Origin: Gammaproteobacteria bacterium
GTDB lineage: Bacteria; Pseudomonadota; Gammaproteobacteria; Nitrosococcales; Methylophagaceae
Direction of reading: 5' to 3'
DNA: 59,703 bases
Assembly (NCBI GenBank): GCA_029210875.1
Contig: JARGFJ010000011.1
Coordinates: 1 to 59,703, forward strand
This document shows, in pieces, positions 35,084-45,256 of this stretch. The first letter of the stretch is position 1. The number at the start of each line of letters is the position of its first letter. A model generated the notes under the pieces. The model saw only the letters and a list, made by a program, of their open reading frames with translations. It made no database searches and was not told where the DNA came from. Position numbers and translations under genes: made by a program.

Positions 35084-36055
35084 CTATGGTGCAATTGCTA
35101 AAAATATCGCACGCTTCGGTGCGGGATAACCTTCTATTGTTTTTGTAGTATCGTTCGGATCGAGAAAATCAGCTAATGATTCAAAGGTCATCCAATCTGT
35201 ACGTCGTTGCTCGTCAAGCGATGTAATATCAATATCAACACAGCGAACATCCTTGAAGCCACAGCGTTGCAACCACAAAATCATCGTTGGTATTGATGGC
35301 AAGAACCAAACATTACGCATTTTTGCATAACGATTTTCTGGCATTAATGTGTCACCCGAATCCCCATCAATAACTAAGGTTTCTAGTACTAATTCTCCTC
35401 CCGGACGAAGACAAGCTCGAAGGTCATATAAATGGTCAAGAGGCGAACGTCGATGGTATAGCACGCCCATCGAAAAAACCGTATCAAAAAAGACTAAATT
35501 CTCGGGTAGTGACTCGATGCCTGTCGGAATCACAAAATGTTTATCTGATTGAATATAACGCTGCATTATCTGATATTGCATAACAAACACTAATGTAGGA
35601 TCAATACCGATGACTAATTCGGCACCTTCGCCTTGCATACGCCAGCCATGATAGCCATTACCGCCACCAACATCTAAGACCCGTCTTCCTGAAAGTGGTT
35701 GAATATGTGGCAATAATCGTTGCCATTTCCAATCCGAGCGCCACTCAGTATCAATATCAATGCCAAATAAACGATATGGCCCTTTTCGCCATGGATGAAA
35801 ATGGATTAATTGTTGTAAAAATTGTGCGTGCTGCTCGGGTGTTAAATCATCAGCCTTACCTATTTCAACCTGATTTTTTAAATCAACATCTGATGCCGTG
35901 ACAACTGGCAAAGCATTAAGTGCCTGTTGCCATTCTCCCATCTTGCCATGAGCATTATCAGCAAGATTAGTCTCAATGATCTGTTGTAACTGCAGAGCCC
36001 ATGGTTGTTGTTGTGCCAAGATCAAATAGTCGAATAAAGCTTGGTAATGTGTCAT
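35084..36055 (-). CDS. cmoB: tRNA U34 carboxymethyltransferase CmoB
   Basis: This 323-residue enzyme transfers a carboxymethyl group from carboxy-SAM to the wobble uridine of certain tRNAs. It has HPWRKGPYRLFGIDIDTEWR, the SAM-site motif VLDVGGGNGYHGWRM and the SMGVLYHRRSPLDHL segment, all CmoB signatures, and the usual length. The start overlaps the cmoA stop by 4 bases, the standard pair order. tsaB precedes cmoA, so three tRNA modification genes share one run. Confidence 0.95.
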   Translation of the reverse strand: MTHYQALFDYLILAQQQPWALQLQQIIETNLADNAHGKMGEWQQALNALPVVTASDVDLKNQVEIGKADDLTPEQHAQFLQQLIHFHPWRKGPYRLFGIDIDTEWRSDWKWQRLLPHIQPLSGRRVLDVGGGNGYHGWRMQGEGAELVIGIDPTLVFVMQYQIMQRYIQSDKHFVIPTGIESLPENLVFFDTVFSMGVLYHRRSPLDHLYDLRACLRPGGELVLETLVIDGDSGDTLMPENRYAKMRNVWFLPSIPTMILWLQRCGFKDVRCVDIDITSLDEQRRTDWMTFESLADFLDPNDTTKTIEGYPAPKRAIFLAIAP

Positions 36056-36783
36056 TTTATTGCGATCAATGAAGCAAAGTTAAAACACTGAAACCACATT
36101 TCAGTGAAGTGAAACCCAGCTTGTTTAAGTCGTTGTTGATGGGTTGCAATGGTTTCAGGAATAAGTACATTTTCCAGTGCAGATCGTTTTTGACTGATTT
36201 CCAGATCACTGTAGCCATTGGCACGTTTGAAGCTATGATGTGCGTCGATATGAAACGCTTGTTTATCATCTTGTTCAAGTGCAATTTTTTCAGACAAGAT
36301 CAACACCCCGCCCGGCTTAAGACCTGTATAAATTTTTTCAATTAAGTTGAGACGATCAACCAAAGGGATAAACTGTAATGTAAAGTTGAGTACAACAACG
36401 GATGCATTGCTAATATCACTATCCTGAATAGTGGCACATTGCAATGAAACAGGTATCTCAGATCGTGAATCTAAATTCAGCAGTTGTTGTCCGCGTGCAA
36501 TCATTTCAGGTGAATTATCAACAGCAATAATATCGCAATTTTTTTGTTGGATCTGCTGCCGCATCGACATCGTCACCGCTCCTAAAGAACAGCCAAGATC
36601 ATAACAATGACTGTCTGGCTGGGCATAGTTTGCTGCCAGGATTCCTATTGCTGAAATCAACATGCCATAACCAGGCACAGAACGTTGAATCATATCGGGA
36701 AAGACATCAACCACACGTTCATCAAAACGAAAATCGATGATTTCATCTAAAGGTGAAGCATATATAGCATCGGGTTTACGCAT
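36052..36783 (-). CDS. cmoA: Carboxy-SAM synthase CmoA
   Basis: This 243-residue SAM-binding enzyme makes carboxy-SAM from SAM and prephenate, the donor used by CmoB. Motifs are CYDLGCSLGAVTMSMRQQI, IIAVDNSPEMI, and VVVLNFTLQFIPL. The N-terminal DFRFDERVVDVFPDMIQRSV segment is family-specific. It overlaps tsaB by 8 bases. Confidence 0.95.
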   Translation of the reverse strand: MRKPDAIYASPLDEIIDFRFDERVVDVFPDMIQRSVPGYGMLISAIGILAANYAQPDSHCYDLGCSLGAVTMSMRQQIQQKNCDIIAVDNSPEMIARGQQLLNLDSRSEIPVSLQCATIQDSDISNASVVVLNFTLQFIPLVDRLNLIEKIYTGLKPGGVLILSEKIALEQDDKQAFHIDAHHSFKRANGYSDLEISQKRSALENVLIPETIATHQQRLKQAGFHFTEMWFQCFNFASLIAIK

Positions 36784-37465
36784 GCTGTTCAGCCTTTTTC
36801 TTGGCTACATTATTACGTAAATAAACAGGTAAAGCCTGTTCAGCACTGACCGTTCTGCCTGCTGCAATATCATGTTGAGCAACACTAATAATATTTATAG
36901 CTTGTGGATAATGTTCGCCACTGATATCAGCTAAATGTTCAGAAAAGTTCTGAGTTAATTGATCTTTATATTCTGACCAGCCTGTGCCAACACCAAACCA
37001 GTGTTCATCACTAAAGGGGTGAAATTCTTCTGGTGGACAAACACGTTCTTGATCCAATAAGTGAACAATCCCATCTATAAGCTGATAACTTGCACAATAG
37101 ATTTCGCCCATACGTGCATCAATTGCCACGGCAATATAAGGCGTGTTACTTGTAGCTGCAACATCTTGAGCTACAGCCGCTAACGTTGACACAGGAACAA
37201 CAGGGAGTTCACGTGCATAAGCAATGCCCTGGGCGACTCCTACGCCAACCCGCACACCTGTAAAAGAGCCTGGTCCACGACCAAATGCAAGCACATCGAC
37301 ATCAGCAAGTGATGCCTTAGCCTGCTTGAAAAGTATATCCATCATCCCCAATATCAGATCTGAATGACCGCGTTGAGTCATAACAGATTGCTCAAATAGC
37401 TGACCTTTATAAAGTAAGGCAGCCGAACAGGATTCAGTACATGTATCTAACGCAAGAATATTCAT
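36776..37465 (-). CDS. tsaB: tRNA threonylcarbamoyladenosine biosynthesis protein TsaB
   Basis: This 229-residue protein of the ASKHA fold partners TsaD and TsaE in making t6A37 of ANN-decoding tRNAs. ILALDTCTESCSAALL starts the protein, and the GRGPGSFTGVRVGVG segment is the family signature. It is the first gene of tsaB-cmoA-cmoB. The 340 bases upstream hold a small gene on the other strand. Confidence 0.93.
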   Translation of the reverse strand: MNILALDTCTESCSAALLYKGQLFEQSVMTQRGHSDLILGMMDILFKQAKASLADVDVLAFGRGPGSFTGVRVGVGVAQGIAYARELPVVPVSTLAAVAQDVAATSNTPYIAVAIDARMGEIYCASYQLIDGIVHLLDQERVCPPEEFHPFSDEHWFGVGTGWSEYKDQLTQNFSEHLADISGEHYPQAINIISVAQHDIAAGRTVSAEQALPVYLRNNVAKKKAEQHA

Positions 37466-37540
37466 TTAGTAACAAAAGTATCAATAAGCTGTAATAAGGC
37501 AGCATTATAATTCAATAAGTCGATAGCAAAGGAGAAATAT

Positions 37541-37663
37541 ATGTCGCTGTTGATTGATATCATTTATATCGTGCGTGAATTAATCAAACTAAGCTATGTT
37601 GTTCTAACATCACCATTTGGAATTATGGCTGGATTACTGATGCTAGGAAGTTATAACCAATAA
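37541..37663 (+). CDS. Predicted 40-residue small membrane protein
   Basis: The frame runs MSLLIDIIYIVRELIKLS to GSYNQ and is mostly hydrophobic, with one or two helices (about residues 3-11 and 17-36) and only a few charged residues. AAGGAG lies 6 bases before the ATG, a near-perfect ribosome site. The gene lies alone between divergent tsaB and the YceI gene. I do not recognise a family. The combination of a strong ribosome site, a membrane-like composition and an otherwise empty gap supports a real gene. Confidence 0.55.
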   Translation: MSLLIDIIYIVRELIKLSYVVLTSPFGIMAGLLMLGSYNQ

Positions 37664-37718
37664 AACGTATTAACTTCTTATAACTGTCACTTTGTTTTAT
37701 TGATCATTATGTTAAATC

Positions 37719-37743
37719 AGTTCCCACAGTCTAGGTGGGAACT
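37719..37743 (+). repeat. Perfect hairpin downstream of the small membrane gene
   Basis: AGTTCCCAC and GTGGGAACT form a 9-base perfect stem with a 7-base loop. No T-run follows, so it is not a classic terminator; it may cap or attenuate transcription, or be part of a regulatory RNA. A short open frame (37710-37802, 30 codons) passes through it and is not supported. Confidence 0.45.
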
Positions 37744-37805
37744 ATCTATGCTTGAACAAGAATTTGTCCGAATCATACAGTTAATTAACGACGATAATTA
37801 ACACT

Positions 37806-38381
37806 TTATTGGCGAATACCTTCAATTGAAAGTGTTAAATACACCTGTTGTGAACTTGGTCCTAAACGGGTGACATCCATACCATAATCAGCAATTGTAA
37901 AGTGTGTTTCACCTTCAAATCCTGCACGATAGCCCCCCCAAGGGTCATTGCCCTCGCCAACTTTATCGACTTTTATCGTTAATGGATTGGTCACACCATG
38001 CAAGGTAAACTGGCCTTGTAAAAGATACGTACCATCATCTTGGAGTTGCAATGATTCATCAATAAAATGGGCTTGTGAAAAAGCATCGATATTCAAAAAA
38101 TCACTGCTCCGAAGATGTTCGTCACGTTTTTCATAGTTGGTATCGATACTGGTCGCATCAATAGTAACCTCGACCTTGGCTTCTTGCGGCTTTTCAGGGT
38201 CGTAACTAAAATTTCCTTCAAAGGAATTAAAGCGCCCCTTAATCCAGCTATAACCAAGATGTTGGATCTTGAAACTAATAAAAGCATGGGCTTTTTCACT
38301 ATCAATGACATAATCCGCAGCATATGCTGATGAACATAGAAAAAATCCTGCTAACAGACCTGAGCAAAACATTTTTTTCAT
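37806..38381 (-). CDS. YceI family periplasmic protein
   Basis: This 191-residue protein has a signal peptide (MFCSGLLAGFFLCSSAYAA) and a lipocalin-like YceI barrel that binds isoprenoid or fatty-acid lipids. Signatures are YVIDSEKAHAFISFKIQHLG, LRSSDFLNID and TLHGVTNPLTI. The start at 38379-38381 is chosen for AGGAG 7 bases upstream; the longer frame to 38426 would place that site inside the gene. It stands 54 bases downstream of the YgiQ gene's stop. Confidence 0.9.
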   Translation of the reverse strand: MKKMFCSGLLAGFFLCSSAYAADYVIDSEKAHAFISFKIQHLGYSWIKGRFNSFEGNFSYDPEKPQEAKVEVTIDATSIDTNYEKRDEHLRSSDFLNIDAFSQAHFIDESLQLQDDGTYLLQGQFTLHGVTNPLTIKVDKVGEGNDPWGGYRAGFEGETHFTIADYGMDVTRLGPSSQQVYLTLSIEGIRQ

Positions 38382-38435
38382 TCTATCTCCTGAGCTTTTA
38401 TTTTTATAAACATAGCCTAAATTCACCTGTTTTTT

Positions 38436-40628
38436 TTATCGACGACGGGGCTTGGTCGACTTTGTTTTACCTGATGAAGCGCGTACATGTTGAGTTCGGA
38501 ATGATTTTGTCGGTACTGATGTTTTTTGTCCAGCTTTACGACTCACTCGTTTACCCTCGCCTTGTTCACCTGTACCTGCTGGCTGCCAACTTGGGATCAA
38601 ATGTTTTTTACCGTTACCAATTAAATCTGCACGGCCCATTTTTTGTAATGCTTCACGTAACATTGGCCAGTTTTCAGGATCATGGTATCGCAAAAATGCT
38701 TTGTGTAAACGTCGCACTTTAATGCCTTTAGGTACAGTAATATCACCACCTTGGCGCTTAACTTTATGTAGCGTATTTTTGCCTGAATGATACATCGCTG
38801 CTGCTGCTGACATCGGTGAAGGTAAATAGGCCTGAACTTGATCCGCTCTGAAACCATTACGTTTTAACCAGAGTGCCAGGTTCATCATATCCTTATCGGT
38901 AGTGCCGGGATGTGCTGCAATGAAATACGGGATTAAATACTGTTCTTTACCCGCTTGTTTTGAAAACGTATCGAACATTGCCTTGAATTTATCGTAGGTG
39001 CCAATGCCCGGTTTCATCATTTGGGCTAATGGGCCTTCTTCGGTATGTTCCGGTGCTATTTTTAGATAGCCGCCAACATGGTGAGTGACTAATTCTTTAA
39101 CATAGTCAGGTGATAACACAGCAAGGTCATAACGTAAGCCTGATGCAATTAATATTTTTTTAATGCCAGGTAGTTGTCGCGCACGACGGTATAGATTTAT
39201 TAGCGGTGTGTGATCAGTATTAAGGTTTTTACATACCCCCGGAAATACGCATGATAAACGACGGCAACTTGCTTCTATCTCTTCGCTCTTACACGCTAAA
39301 CGATACATATTGGCAGTTGGACCACCCAAATCAGAAATAACGCCGGTAAAGCCCGGTGTTGTATCTCGAATAGCTTCAACTTCACGAATAATCGAGTCTT
39401 CAGAGCGACTTTGAATAATACGGCCTTCATGTTCGGTAATTGAACAGAAGGTACAGCCGCCAAAACAACCACGCATGATATTGACCGAAAAACGGATCAT
39501 TTCATAGGCAGGAATAGTTTTATCACCATAACTTTTGTGTGGTACACGACTGTATGGCAAATCAAATACAGCATCCATTTCAGGTGTTGTTAATGGGATC
39601 GGTGGTGGATTAAGCCAAACATCGCGGTCGCCATGCTGTTGCACTAATGCCAATGCATTACCAGGATTGGTTTCCAAATGAAGAATACGCGAAGTATGGG
39701 CATATAACACATTGTCTTCACGCACATCCTGATAGGCAGGAAGTCTTACCACCGTTTTAGATGTGTCTTTTGGCATGACTTTATGAAAACGAATCACATT
39801 AGTCTGAACATCATCTTGCTGTTTACTTTTCTCCGTTTCAGCTTTTGATGTTTCACAACTTGCTTGTGTTTGCATTTGATAAGGATCAATCGGTGGATTA
39901 ACTTTACCGGGTGTATCAACACTGGTTGAATCTTTTTCCCACCAGCCTTCACGTTGACCATGTTTTGTTACAAAGGCTGTTCCACGAATATCAATTAATT
40001 CGTTAACCGGTTCACCCTGAGCAAGTCTGTGAGCAATTTCAACAACTTGGCGTTCGCCATTACCATAAACTAATAAGTCAGCTTTAGAATCCATGATGAC
40101 GCTGCGACGTACTTTTTCTGACCAATAATCATAGTGGGCAATTCGGCGTAAACTCGCTTCAATCCCGCCAATGATAATTGGCACACCTTTATACGCTTCG
40201 CGACAACGCTGACTATAAGGCACTACACAACGATCAGGTCGTTTACCACCTTCACCGTCGGCAGTATAGGCATCATTACGTCTGATACGACGATCTGAGG
40301 TATAGCGATTCACCATCGAATCCATATTACCGCCAGTCACGCCAAAAAATAGATTAGGTTTGCCCAACTTTTTGAAGTCTTCGGCACTATTCCAGTCTGG
40401 TTGCGAAATAATACCAACGCGAAAGCCTTGTGATTCAAGCAAGCGCCCAATCAACGCCATACCGAAACTGGGATGATCAACATAGGCATCGCCCGTAACA
40501 AGAATGACATCGCATGAATCCCAGCCAAGTTCATCCATTTCCGCACGTGACATAGGTAATTGTGGTGCAACACCAAAGCGATGTGCCCAAAATTTACGAT
40601 AGGAAAAAAGTTCAACAGCAGCGTGCAT
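38436..40628 (-). CDS. YgiQ family radical SAM protein
   Basis: This 730-residue radical SAM enzyme has the cluster motif [30 protein letters not shown] near the N-terminus and [18 protein letters not shown] in the barrel. The N-terminal part resembles a B12-binding-like fold. The C-terminus is basic and low-complexity ([13 protein letters not shown]), as in other YgiQ proteins. The substrate of the family is unknown. The gene has its own region with 124 bases upstream of it. Confidence 0.92.
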   Translation of the reverse strand: MHAAVELFSYRKFWAHRFGVAPQLPMSRAEMDELGWDSCDVILVTGDAYVDHPSFGMALIGRLLESQGFRVGIISQPDWNSAEDFKKLGKPNLFFGVTGGNMDSMVNRYTSDRRIRRNDAYTADGEGGKRPDRCVVPYSQRCREAYKGVPIIIGGIEASLRRIAHYDYWSEKVRRSVIMDSKADLLVYGNGERQVVEIAHRLAQGEPVNELIDIRGTAFVTKHGQREGWWEKDSTSVDTPGKVNPPIDPYQMQTQASCETSKAETEKSKQQDDVQTNVIRFHKVMPKDTSKTVVRLPAYQDVREDNVLYAHTSRILHLETNPGNALALVQQHGDRDVWLNPPPIPLTTPEMDAVFDLPYSRVPHKSYGDKTIPAYEMIRFSVNIMRGCFGGCTFCSITEHEGRIIQSRSEDSIIREVEAIRDTTPGFTGVISDLGGPTANMYRLACKSEEIEASCRRLSCVFPGVCKNLNTDHTPLINLYRRARQLPGIKKILIASGLRYDLAVLSPDYVKELVTHHVGGYLKIAPEHTEEGPLAQMMKPGIGTYDKFKAMFDTFSKQAGKEQYLIPYFIAAHPGTTDKDMMNLALWLKRNGFRADQVQAYLPSPMSAAAAMYHSGKNTLHKVKRQGGDITVPKGIKVRRLHKAFLRYHDPENWPMLREALQKMGRADLIGNGKKHLIPSWQPAGTGEQGEGKRVSRKAGQKTSVPTKSFRTQHVRASSGKTKSTKPRRR

Positions 40629-40752
40629 AAGGCCTCAAAGGAGTATCAATCATTAATAGGGTGACTATTCTACCAAAATTGATAATATCCGAGTGATTTT
40701 GTCAGGCTAATGAATGATTTAGTGTTTACCCAGTGATCATAATCAAGCTATG

Positions 40753-41310
40753 TCACTGCATAATTTTGATTTTTGTACCAACGGAAATATAGCGTTTTAA
40801 TTGTTCTATTTCATCATTACGCATGGCTATACAGCCTTGTGTCCAATCTGAAATTTGATGGATTTCAAGCTTATCTTTCGATTCAACACCTATGCCATGA
40901 ATACCGATGGAGCCGCCTAATGCCGTGTTTTGTGGCGGTATTTTACCGTAGATATGAGCATCTAGGATGGCGTTATACTCTTCACGGCTAATTAAATCAT
41001 TTTTTAAAGCACGCAACGCATCATTAACATTGGGATAATCAATCTGGAGAAATTGATGAAAACGATCGCTGTCTCGCATCATGCTGATACGATATTCACC
41101 TAACGGCGTTGCACGATCTCCAGCTTGTAATTTAGCTTTTTTGCCGGCACTGCCTAACGCCACCTTAAACGAACGTAAGGTAATACCATCTTGCTGAACC
41201 AGTAATTTGTGCTCTGATCTAAGCACAACAAGTTCGATATTATCACTGGCATAGCTTGTAGAAATGTAGGCTAACAGACTTATTGTAACGGTGATAATTA
41301 TTCTAAACAT
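40753..41310 (-). CDS. L,D-transpeptidase (YkuD domain), secreted
   Basis: This 185-residue protein has a signal peptide (FRIIITVTISLLAYISTSYA). The YkuD domain has GDRATPLGEYRIS, IGIHGIG and the catalytic SDWTQGCIAM motif, with cysteine as the nucleophile. It would form 3-3 peptidoglycan cross-links or attach proteins to the wall. It overlaps the CBS gene by 13 bases and is the last gene of a five-gene run. Confidence 0.88.
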   Translation of the reverse strand: MFRIIITVTISLLAYISTSYASDNIELVVLRSEHKLLVQQDGITLRSFKVALGSAGKKAKLQAGDRATPLGEYRISMMRDSDRFHQFLQIDYPNVNDALRALKNDLISREEYNAILDAHIYGKIPPQNTALGGSIGIHGIGVESKDKLEIHQISDWTQGCIAMRNDEIEQLKRYISVGTKIKIMQ

Positions 41311-41747
41311 AGACTTTCTGCCAATACATCTTTTAATTGGATCGCTCCTAGTGGAACATGTGTATCACGAGACAAGACTATAAGATCATCAAGCCCATGA
41401 TCAAGTTGTCGATGGATCACATCACACAATAATTCGTCCTCATAAGCACTGGTAAAATGTGGATCCATCAATTCCTTTGCTGTCGGCTCAATTACTCTAG
41501 CAAATAATTGTCGATGTGTGTGTGTGACTCTATGCTCTGATAACAGATGGGTAGCAACATTTGCAAAACCAATATGACCAATAACCTTGTTATCTGCATT
41601 GACAACATAGGCATCACGTCGATCTTCAATCAGTAATGCATTAATGATCTGATCAATACTGGCATTTTCATCTACCATTACCGGCTTTGACTGATGCTGA
41701 TTAAGCCAATCAGCTGAGGTCTTATTAGCAAAACATGGCTGACTCAT
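41298..41747 (-). CDS. CBS-domain pair protein
   Basis: This 149-residue soluble protein is made of two CBS motifs: DENASIDQIINALLIEDRRD with AYVVNADNKVIGHIGF, and FTSAYEDELLCDVIHRQLDH with LIVLSRDTHVPLGAIQLKDV. Such pairs bind adenine nucleotides and regulate partner channels or enzymes. It overlaps the antiporter gene by 4 bases, so it probably gates that transporter, replacing the C-terminal regulatory domain seen in other CPA2 proteins. Confidence 0.82.
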   Translation of the reverse strand: MSQPCFANKTSADWLNQHQSKPVMVDENASIDQIINALLIEDRRDAYVVNADNKVIGHIGFANVATHLLSEHRVTHTHRQLFARVIEPTAKELMDPHFTSAYEDELLCDVIHRQLDHGLDDLIVLSRDTHVPLGAIQLKDVLAESLCLE

Positions 41748-42712
41748 AGCCTCACCTCCTTAGCTCGAACGAGTGCAAACTGGGTTGCAAAAGGACCAAT
41801 AATTTCATAAATCAATGTGCTGGCTAAAATAGTATTAACCACTAATAGGCCCATATCTTTATAAGCTATTGTTTGCATTAGCGATAAAGCCAGACCAATT
41901 GCAATGCCAGCTTGCGGTACCACACAAAACCCTAAATATTGGCTTACAACCTTTGGTACCCCAGCCAGCCGTGACATCAGGCGTATACCCAGCATCTTAC
42001 CTGCTACACGGGCAATGACATAGATAAATACCAGATCCAAGCCCTGTTGCAATACTGATAATTTGAAATAGGCACCCGCCAGTGTAAAAAAGATGATAAA
42101 CACAAGCTCTTCTAAAAACTCGACCGGGGCAAATAATCTATCCCCTCCCGATTGATAAACAGCACGGGCACTAAAGCCAATACACATTGCGGTTAATAAA
42201 GGTGAGACATGAGCTACTTCTGCAAGCCCTTGGCTTAGCATCAATGCACTTAATACCATAGGCAAAAAGAAACGTTTATTACGCACTCTATGTCCCAAAT
42301 AAGCCAATAGCCCACCCATTACTATGCCCATCCCTACCGCACCAATTATTTCTATACCCGAACCAACTATAGCGTCAGCTACACTACTGCCAGAGACCAC
42401 TACTAAGATCACTGCACCAAACGATTCTCCTAGGGTACAGAACGTAATGGTTTTACCAAGACGCCGTAGCTGGTCAAATGTAATCGAGCCACCAATGGTA
42501 TAAGCAATAATCGCTAATGCCAGATTGGTTAATAGCGGGGACCAACTTGCAATGTCAAATCCAAAATAACCGCCTAACAAATTTTGCGACCAGAGTAGCC
42601 CTGCCAAGGCATAAGCAGCGATGCGAGGCACTTTTAGTCGTGATGCCACTAAGCCAAATAATAAACCACTGACTAATAACAAGCCTAATATTAACAATGG
42701 TGTGTGTATCAT
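41744..42712 (-). CDS. CPA2-type cation:proton antiporter, shortened
   Basis: This 322-residue protein has about ten helices and the opening (LLVSGLLFGLVASRLKVPRI) and closing segments (GFCVVPQAGIAIGLALSLMQ) of CPA2 exchangers. Family members of this type are usually about 390-400 residues. After GESFGAVILVVV the expected stretch of about 60-70 residues, carrying the discontinuous helix and the ion-binding aspartate, is missing; the chain goes straight to the segment SSVADAIVGSGIEIIG. Either the deletion kills exchange or this is a specialised form. It is coupled to the CBS and aminopropyltransferase-like genes. Confidence 0.75.
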   Translation of the reverse strand: MIHTPLLILGLLLVSGLLFGLVASRLKVPRIAAYALAGLLWSQNLLGGYFGFDIASWSPLLTNLALAIIAYTIGGSITFDQLRRLGKTITFCTLGESFGAVILVVVSGSSVADAIVGSGIEIIGAVGMGIVMGGLLAYLGHRVRNKRFFLPMVLSALMLSQGLAEVAHVSPLLTAMCIGFSARAVYQSGGDRLFAPVEFLEELVFIIFFTLAGAYFKLSVLQQGLDLVFIYVIARVAGKMLGIRLMSRLAGVPKVVSQYLGFCVVPQAGIAIGLALSLMQTIAYKDMGLLVVNTILASTLIYEIIGPFATQFALVRAKEVRL

Positions 42713-43518
42713 TAGGAAAACAGCCTGCTAATCAAAGAACGGTTATTGCGGATCAATTCATGTAATGACTTTGATAAATTGACATTTAAGGTCATATCTA
42801 TCTGTTCGATCTGTGATCTCAATTTGTTTAACTTGGCACTAGTAACGGTCTGCACCATTGCCAGACAAATAACATTGCCTTTATTTTCAACAGGCAAAAT
42901 CATGGTTCGCCCTTCAAAACTTTGATTAATACGTGTCATCGTCTGATTAAAATGAGGTCGATCGCTGCCCCAAAGATTAATACTCATCACACCGTGTCCG
43001 TCTAACAAACCAGCACAGGCATCAAAAAAAGCCTGAACACCCACACTTGCGGCCATACCAACATGGTCATAAGCATCAATCAGCATCATGTCATACAACT
43101 CAGAACAATTAAAATAGCGTTGTTGCACAAATAAATAGCCATCACCAATATGGATATTTAGCCTTGGTTCATCTTGTGGCACATTGAAATAGGTATGGGC
43201 TACATTAACGACATCGTGACGATATTCCACCACATCAATCTGGCAATTGGGGTAATGGTGTAATAAAAACTTGACTAAGGATCCCCCCCCCAAACCAACA
43301 ATCAAAATTCGTTGTGGATTTGGATTGATAATCAGTGCCGCCATCATTGCTTCGGTATATGACAATTGCAGTGCGTGAGGCGCGCTTAATGACATACTAC
43401 TTTGGCGAGGAAAGGTACCAAAATGCAAGGATCGTGTATCGCCTAAATCAACTACCTCTATCACACCATCATCAGACTGTGACTGATGTACAACTACACC
43501 TTCGTAATATAAACGCAT
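42712..43518 (-). CDS. Spermidine synthase-like methyltransferase-fold protein
   Basis: This 268-residue protein has SAM-binding-type motifs ILIVGLGGGSLVKFLLHHYP, CQIDVVEYRHDVVNVAH and MMLIDAYDHVGM, as in polyamine aminopropyltransferases. No membrane part is present. Many such proteins in this position are not true spermidine synthases, and no decarboxylase partner is near. Its start overlaps the DUF3530 stop by 1 base and its stop overlaps the antiporter start by 1 base. Confidence 0.75.
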   Translation of the reverse strand: MRLYYEGVVVHQSQSDDGVIEVVDLGDTRSLHFGTFPRQSSMSLSAPHALQLSYTEAMMAALIINPNPQRILIVGLGGGSLVKFLLHHYPNCQIDVVEYRHDVVNVAHTYFNVPQDEPRLNIHIGDGYLFVQQRYFNCSELYDMMLIDAYDHVGMAASVGVQAFFDACAGLLDGHGVMSINLWGSDRPHFNQTMTRINQSFEGRTMILPVENKGNVICLAMVQTVTSAKLNKLRSQIEQIDMTLNVNLSKSLHELIRNNRSLISRLFS

Positions 43519-44405
43519 TATTGTGTGTTTTTCTCATTTACAAATTGAGTTCGTAGCCATCCTCGGATCGTACTCATCAATACTGATTCGACACCAGTAA
43601 AATTATGATCTGCAGCCACTACGCGACGTTCAGAAAAATTGTTATTGTCGTTGCGTTTCATCACCAGTTTTCGATGCTGGACCGCATTGACAACACTGAT
43701 TTCATCACGTTCGCCATAAACATCGAGTATCGGTTGTTGCATTGTTTCAAATGATTTATCTGCTTCAAGTTCTGGTGTTGCGACCAGAATCAATCCCATC
43801 ATCGGAGTAGCAATTACATCCAGAAGTGTGACTGCAGTCACACCACTTTGACCATGACCTAACAACACGATGCGACCAATATTTTTTGCATTTAAAAAAG
43901 CTAATGCAGCTTCAACACGTTGCTGATTGGAAATCACGGGTAGTTTTATGTTCTTATCTTCAGATGCATTATCCGATAAAGGCTCAGTTGGCTCTGTAGC
44001 GGCTTCTGTTGTTGCATCGATTGCAAGTGTCGGTGATAACAAAATAGTAGGCTCATATGGATAATTTAGCTCTAATGTTAGCGTTGCCCAACCTGATTGC
44101 GGAAGCTGATGGCGAAGTGTTGAGATGACACCAGCACTATCAATACCTTGCCCGGCATCATGCAATAAAATCACTGCACCATAGTTTTCGCCTAATTGAT
44201 CGTCTATAAATGTCGCTGCGATAGTTTGATCGGCTACTGATAACGGTTGAAATCCGTCAATATCTCCTTGCGACTGCAACATTGCTGGATCACCCTCAAC
44301 TGAGTTTACAGCCTCGGTAACGTCTGTAGCTTCCTCTGCCAGAAGCGTGTGCGAATGAATAAGCAACAACAACACGCAATATAAAATGCGTTTAAATTCG
44401 ATCAC
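43518..44405 (-). CDS. DUF3530 family secreted alpha/beta-hydrolase-like protein
   Basis: This 295-residue protein has a signal peptide ([17 protein letters not shown]). The DUF3530 core is visible: [35 protein letters not shown], and [19 protein letters not shown] with the GHGQSG nucleophile-elbow-like loop. An Asp/Glu/Thr-rich linker lies in the middle. The serine of the elbow is the candidate nucleophile; a substrate is not known. It leads the operon DUF3530, aminopropyltransferase-like, antiporter, CBS, L,D-transpeptidase. Confidence 0.8.
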   Translation of the reverse strand: MIEFKRILYCVLLLLIHSHTLLAEEATDVTEAVNSVEGDPAMLQSQGDIDGFQPLSVADQTIAATFIDDQLGENYGAVILLHDAGQGIDSAGVISTLRHQLPQSGWATLTLELNYPYEPTILLSPTLAIDATTEAATEPTEPLSDNASEDKNIKLPVISNQQRVEAALAFLNAKNIGRIVLLGHGQSGVTAVTLLDVIATPMMGLILVATPELEADKSFETMQQPILDVYGERDEISVVNAVQHRKLVMKRNDNNNFSERRVVAADHNFTGVESVLMSTIRGWLRTQFVNEKNTQ

Positions 44406-44449
44406 AAGCAGTTCCTTAATAACAGTGCTTTTTATAAAATAAGCTCCAG

Positions 44450-44455
44450 TATAAT
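44450..44455 (+). promoter_or_regulatory. Possible -10 element of the rpe operon
   Basis: A consensus TATAAT lies about 104 bases before the rpe start in the 153-base gap between divergent operons. The matching -35 box is poor (TGCTTT-like), so support is weak. Confidence 0.3.
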
Positions 44456-44558
44456 CAGCTGTTATTATTTACAAAAGCTGAAAAAAGACATCACATGCGG
44501 TAAAGTACAGTGTTTTACCCAGAACTATCTACAATTAACAACCAAGAGAGTAAATACT

Positions 44559-45251
44559 ATGGCTGATTTTAAAATCGCACCCTCAATCCTATCTGCAGAC
44601 TTTGCCCGCTTAGGTGAAGAAGTTGACAACGTGTTAGCTTCTGGCGCTGACATTGTTCACTTTGATGTTATGGACAACCACTATGTTCCTAATCTAACCA
44701 TTGGTCCATTGGTATGTGACGCTTTACGCAAACATGGTGTAACCCATGAAATCGATGTACATCTAATGGTCAAACCAGTCGATCGCATTATCCCCGATTT
44801 TGCCAAGGCTGGCGCAACATTCATTACCTTCCACCCTGAAGCGTCTGAACATATTGACCGTAGTCTGCAATTAGTCAAAAACGAAGGTTGTAAAACAGGT
44901 TTGGTATTCAACCCCGCAACGCCACTTTCTTTAGCACAACATGTACTAGATAAAGTTGACCGCATTTTATTAATGTCTGTTAACCCTGGTTTTGGGGGAC
45001 AATCTTTCATTCCTCACACATTAGATAAATTACGCGAAGCACGTAAAATGATTGATGAAAGCGGCTATGACATTGATTTAGAAATTGATGGCGGTGTTAA
45101 CGTTAAAAATATTCGTGAAATTGCCGAAGCAGGTGCGCGTACATTTGTTGCCGGCTCAGCTGTATTTGGCGCTGCTAATACTAGTGATCCTCATCAATAT
45201 GAAACAGTGATTGCTGCATTACGTGCTGAATTAGCCCAAGCAAAAATCTAA
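44559..45251 (+). CDS. rpe: Ribulose-phosphate 3-epimerase
   Basis: This 230-residue TIM-barrel enzyme interconverts ribulose 5-phosphate and xylulose 5-phosphate, important for the pentose and RuMP pathways. Motifs are [45 protein letters not shown] and the [11 protein letters not shown] segment; all metal-binding His/Asp positions are in place. rpe-gph-trpE is the classical gammaproteobacterial order. An AGAGAG ribosome site precedes the ATG. Confidence 0.96.
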   Translation: MADFKIAPSILSADFARLGEEVDNVLASGADIVHFDVMDNHYVPNLTIGPLVCDALRKHGVTHEIDVHLMVKPVDRIIPDFAKAGATFITFHPEASEHIDRSLQLVKNEGCKTGLVFNPATPLSLAQHVLDKVDRILLMSVNPGFGGQSFIPHTLDKLREARKMIDESGYDIDLEIDGGVNVKNIREIAEAGARTFVAGSAVFGAANTSDPHQYETVIAALRAELAQAKI

Positions 45252-45256
45252 ACTCA

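Noticed and set aside
37710..37802. 30-codon frame downstream of the small membrane gene
   Set aside because: It passes through a perfect hairpin and lacks a ribosome site.
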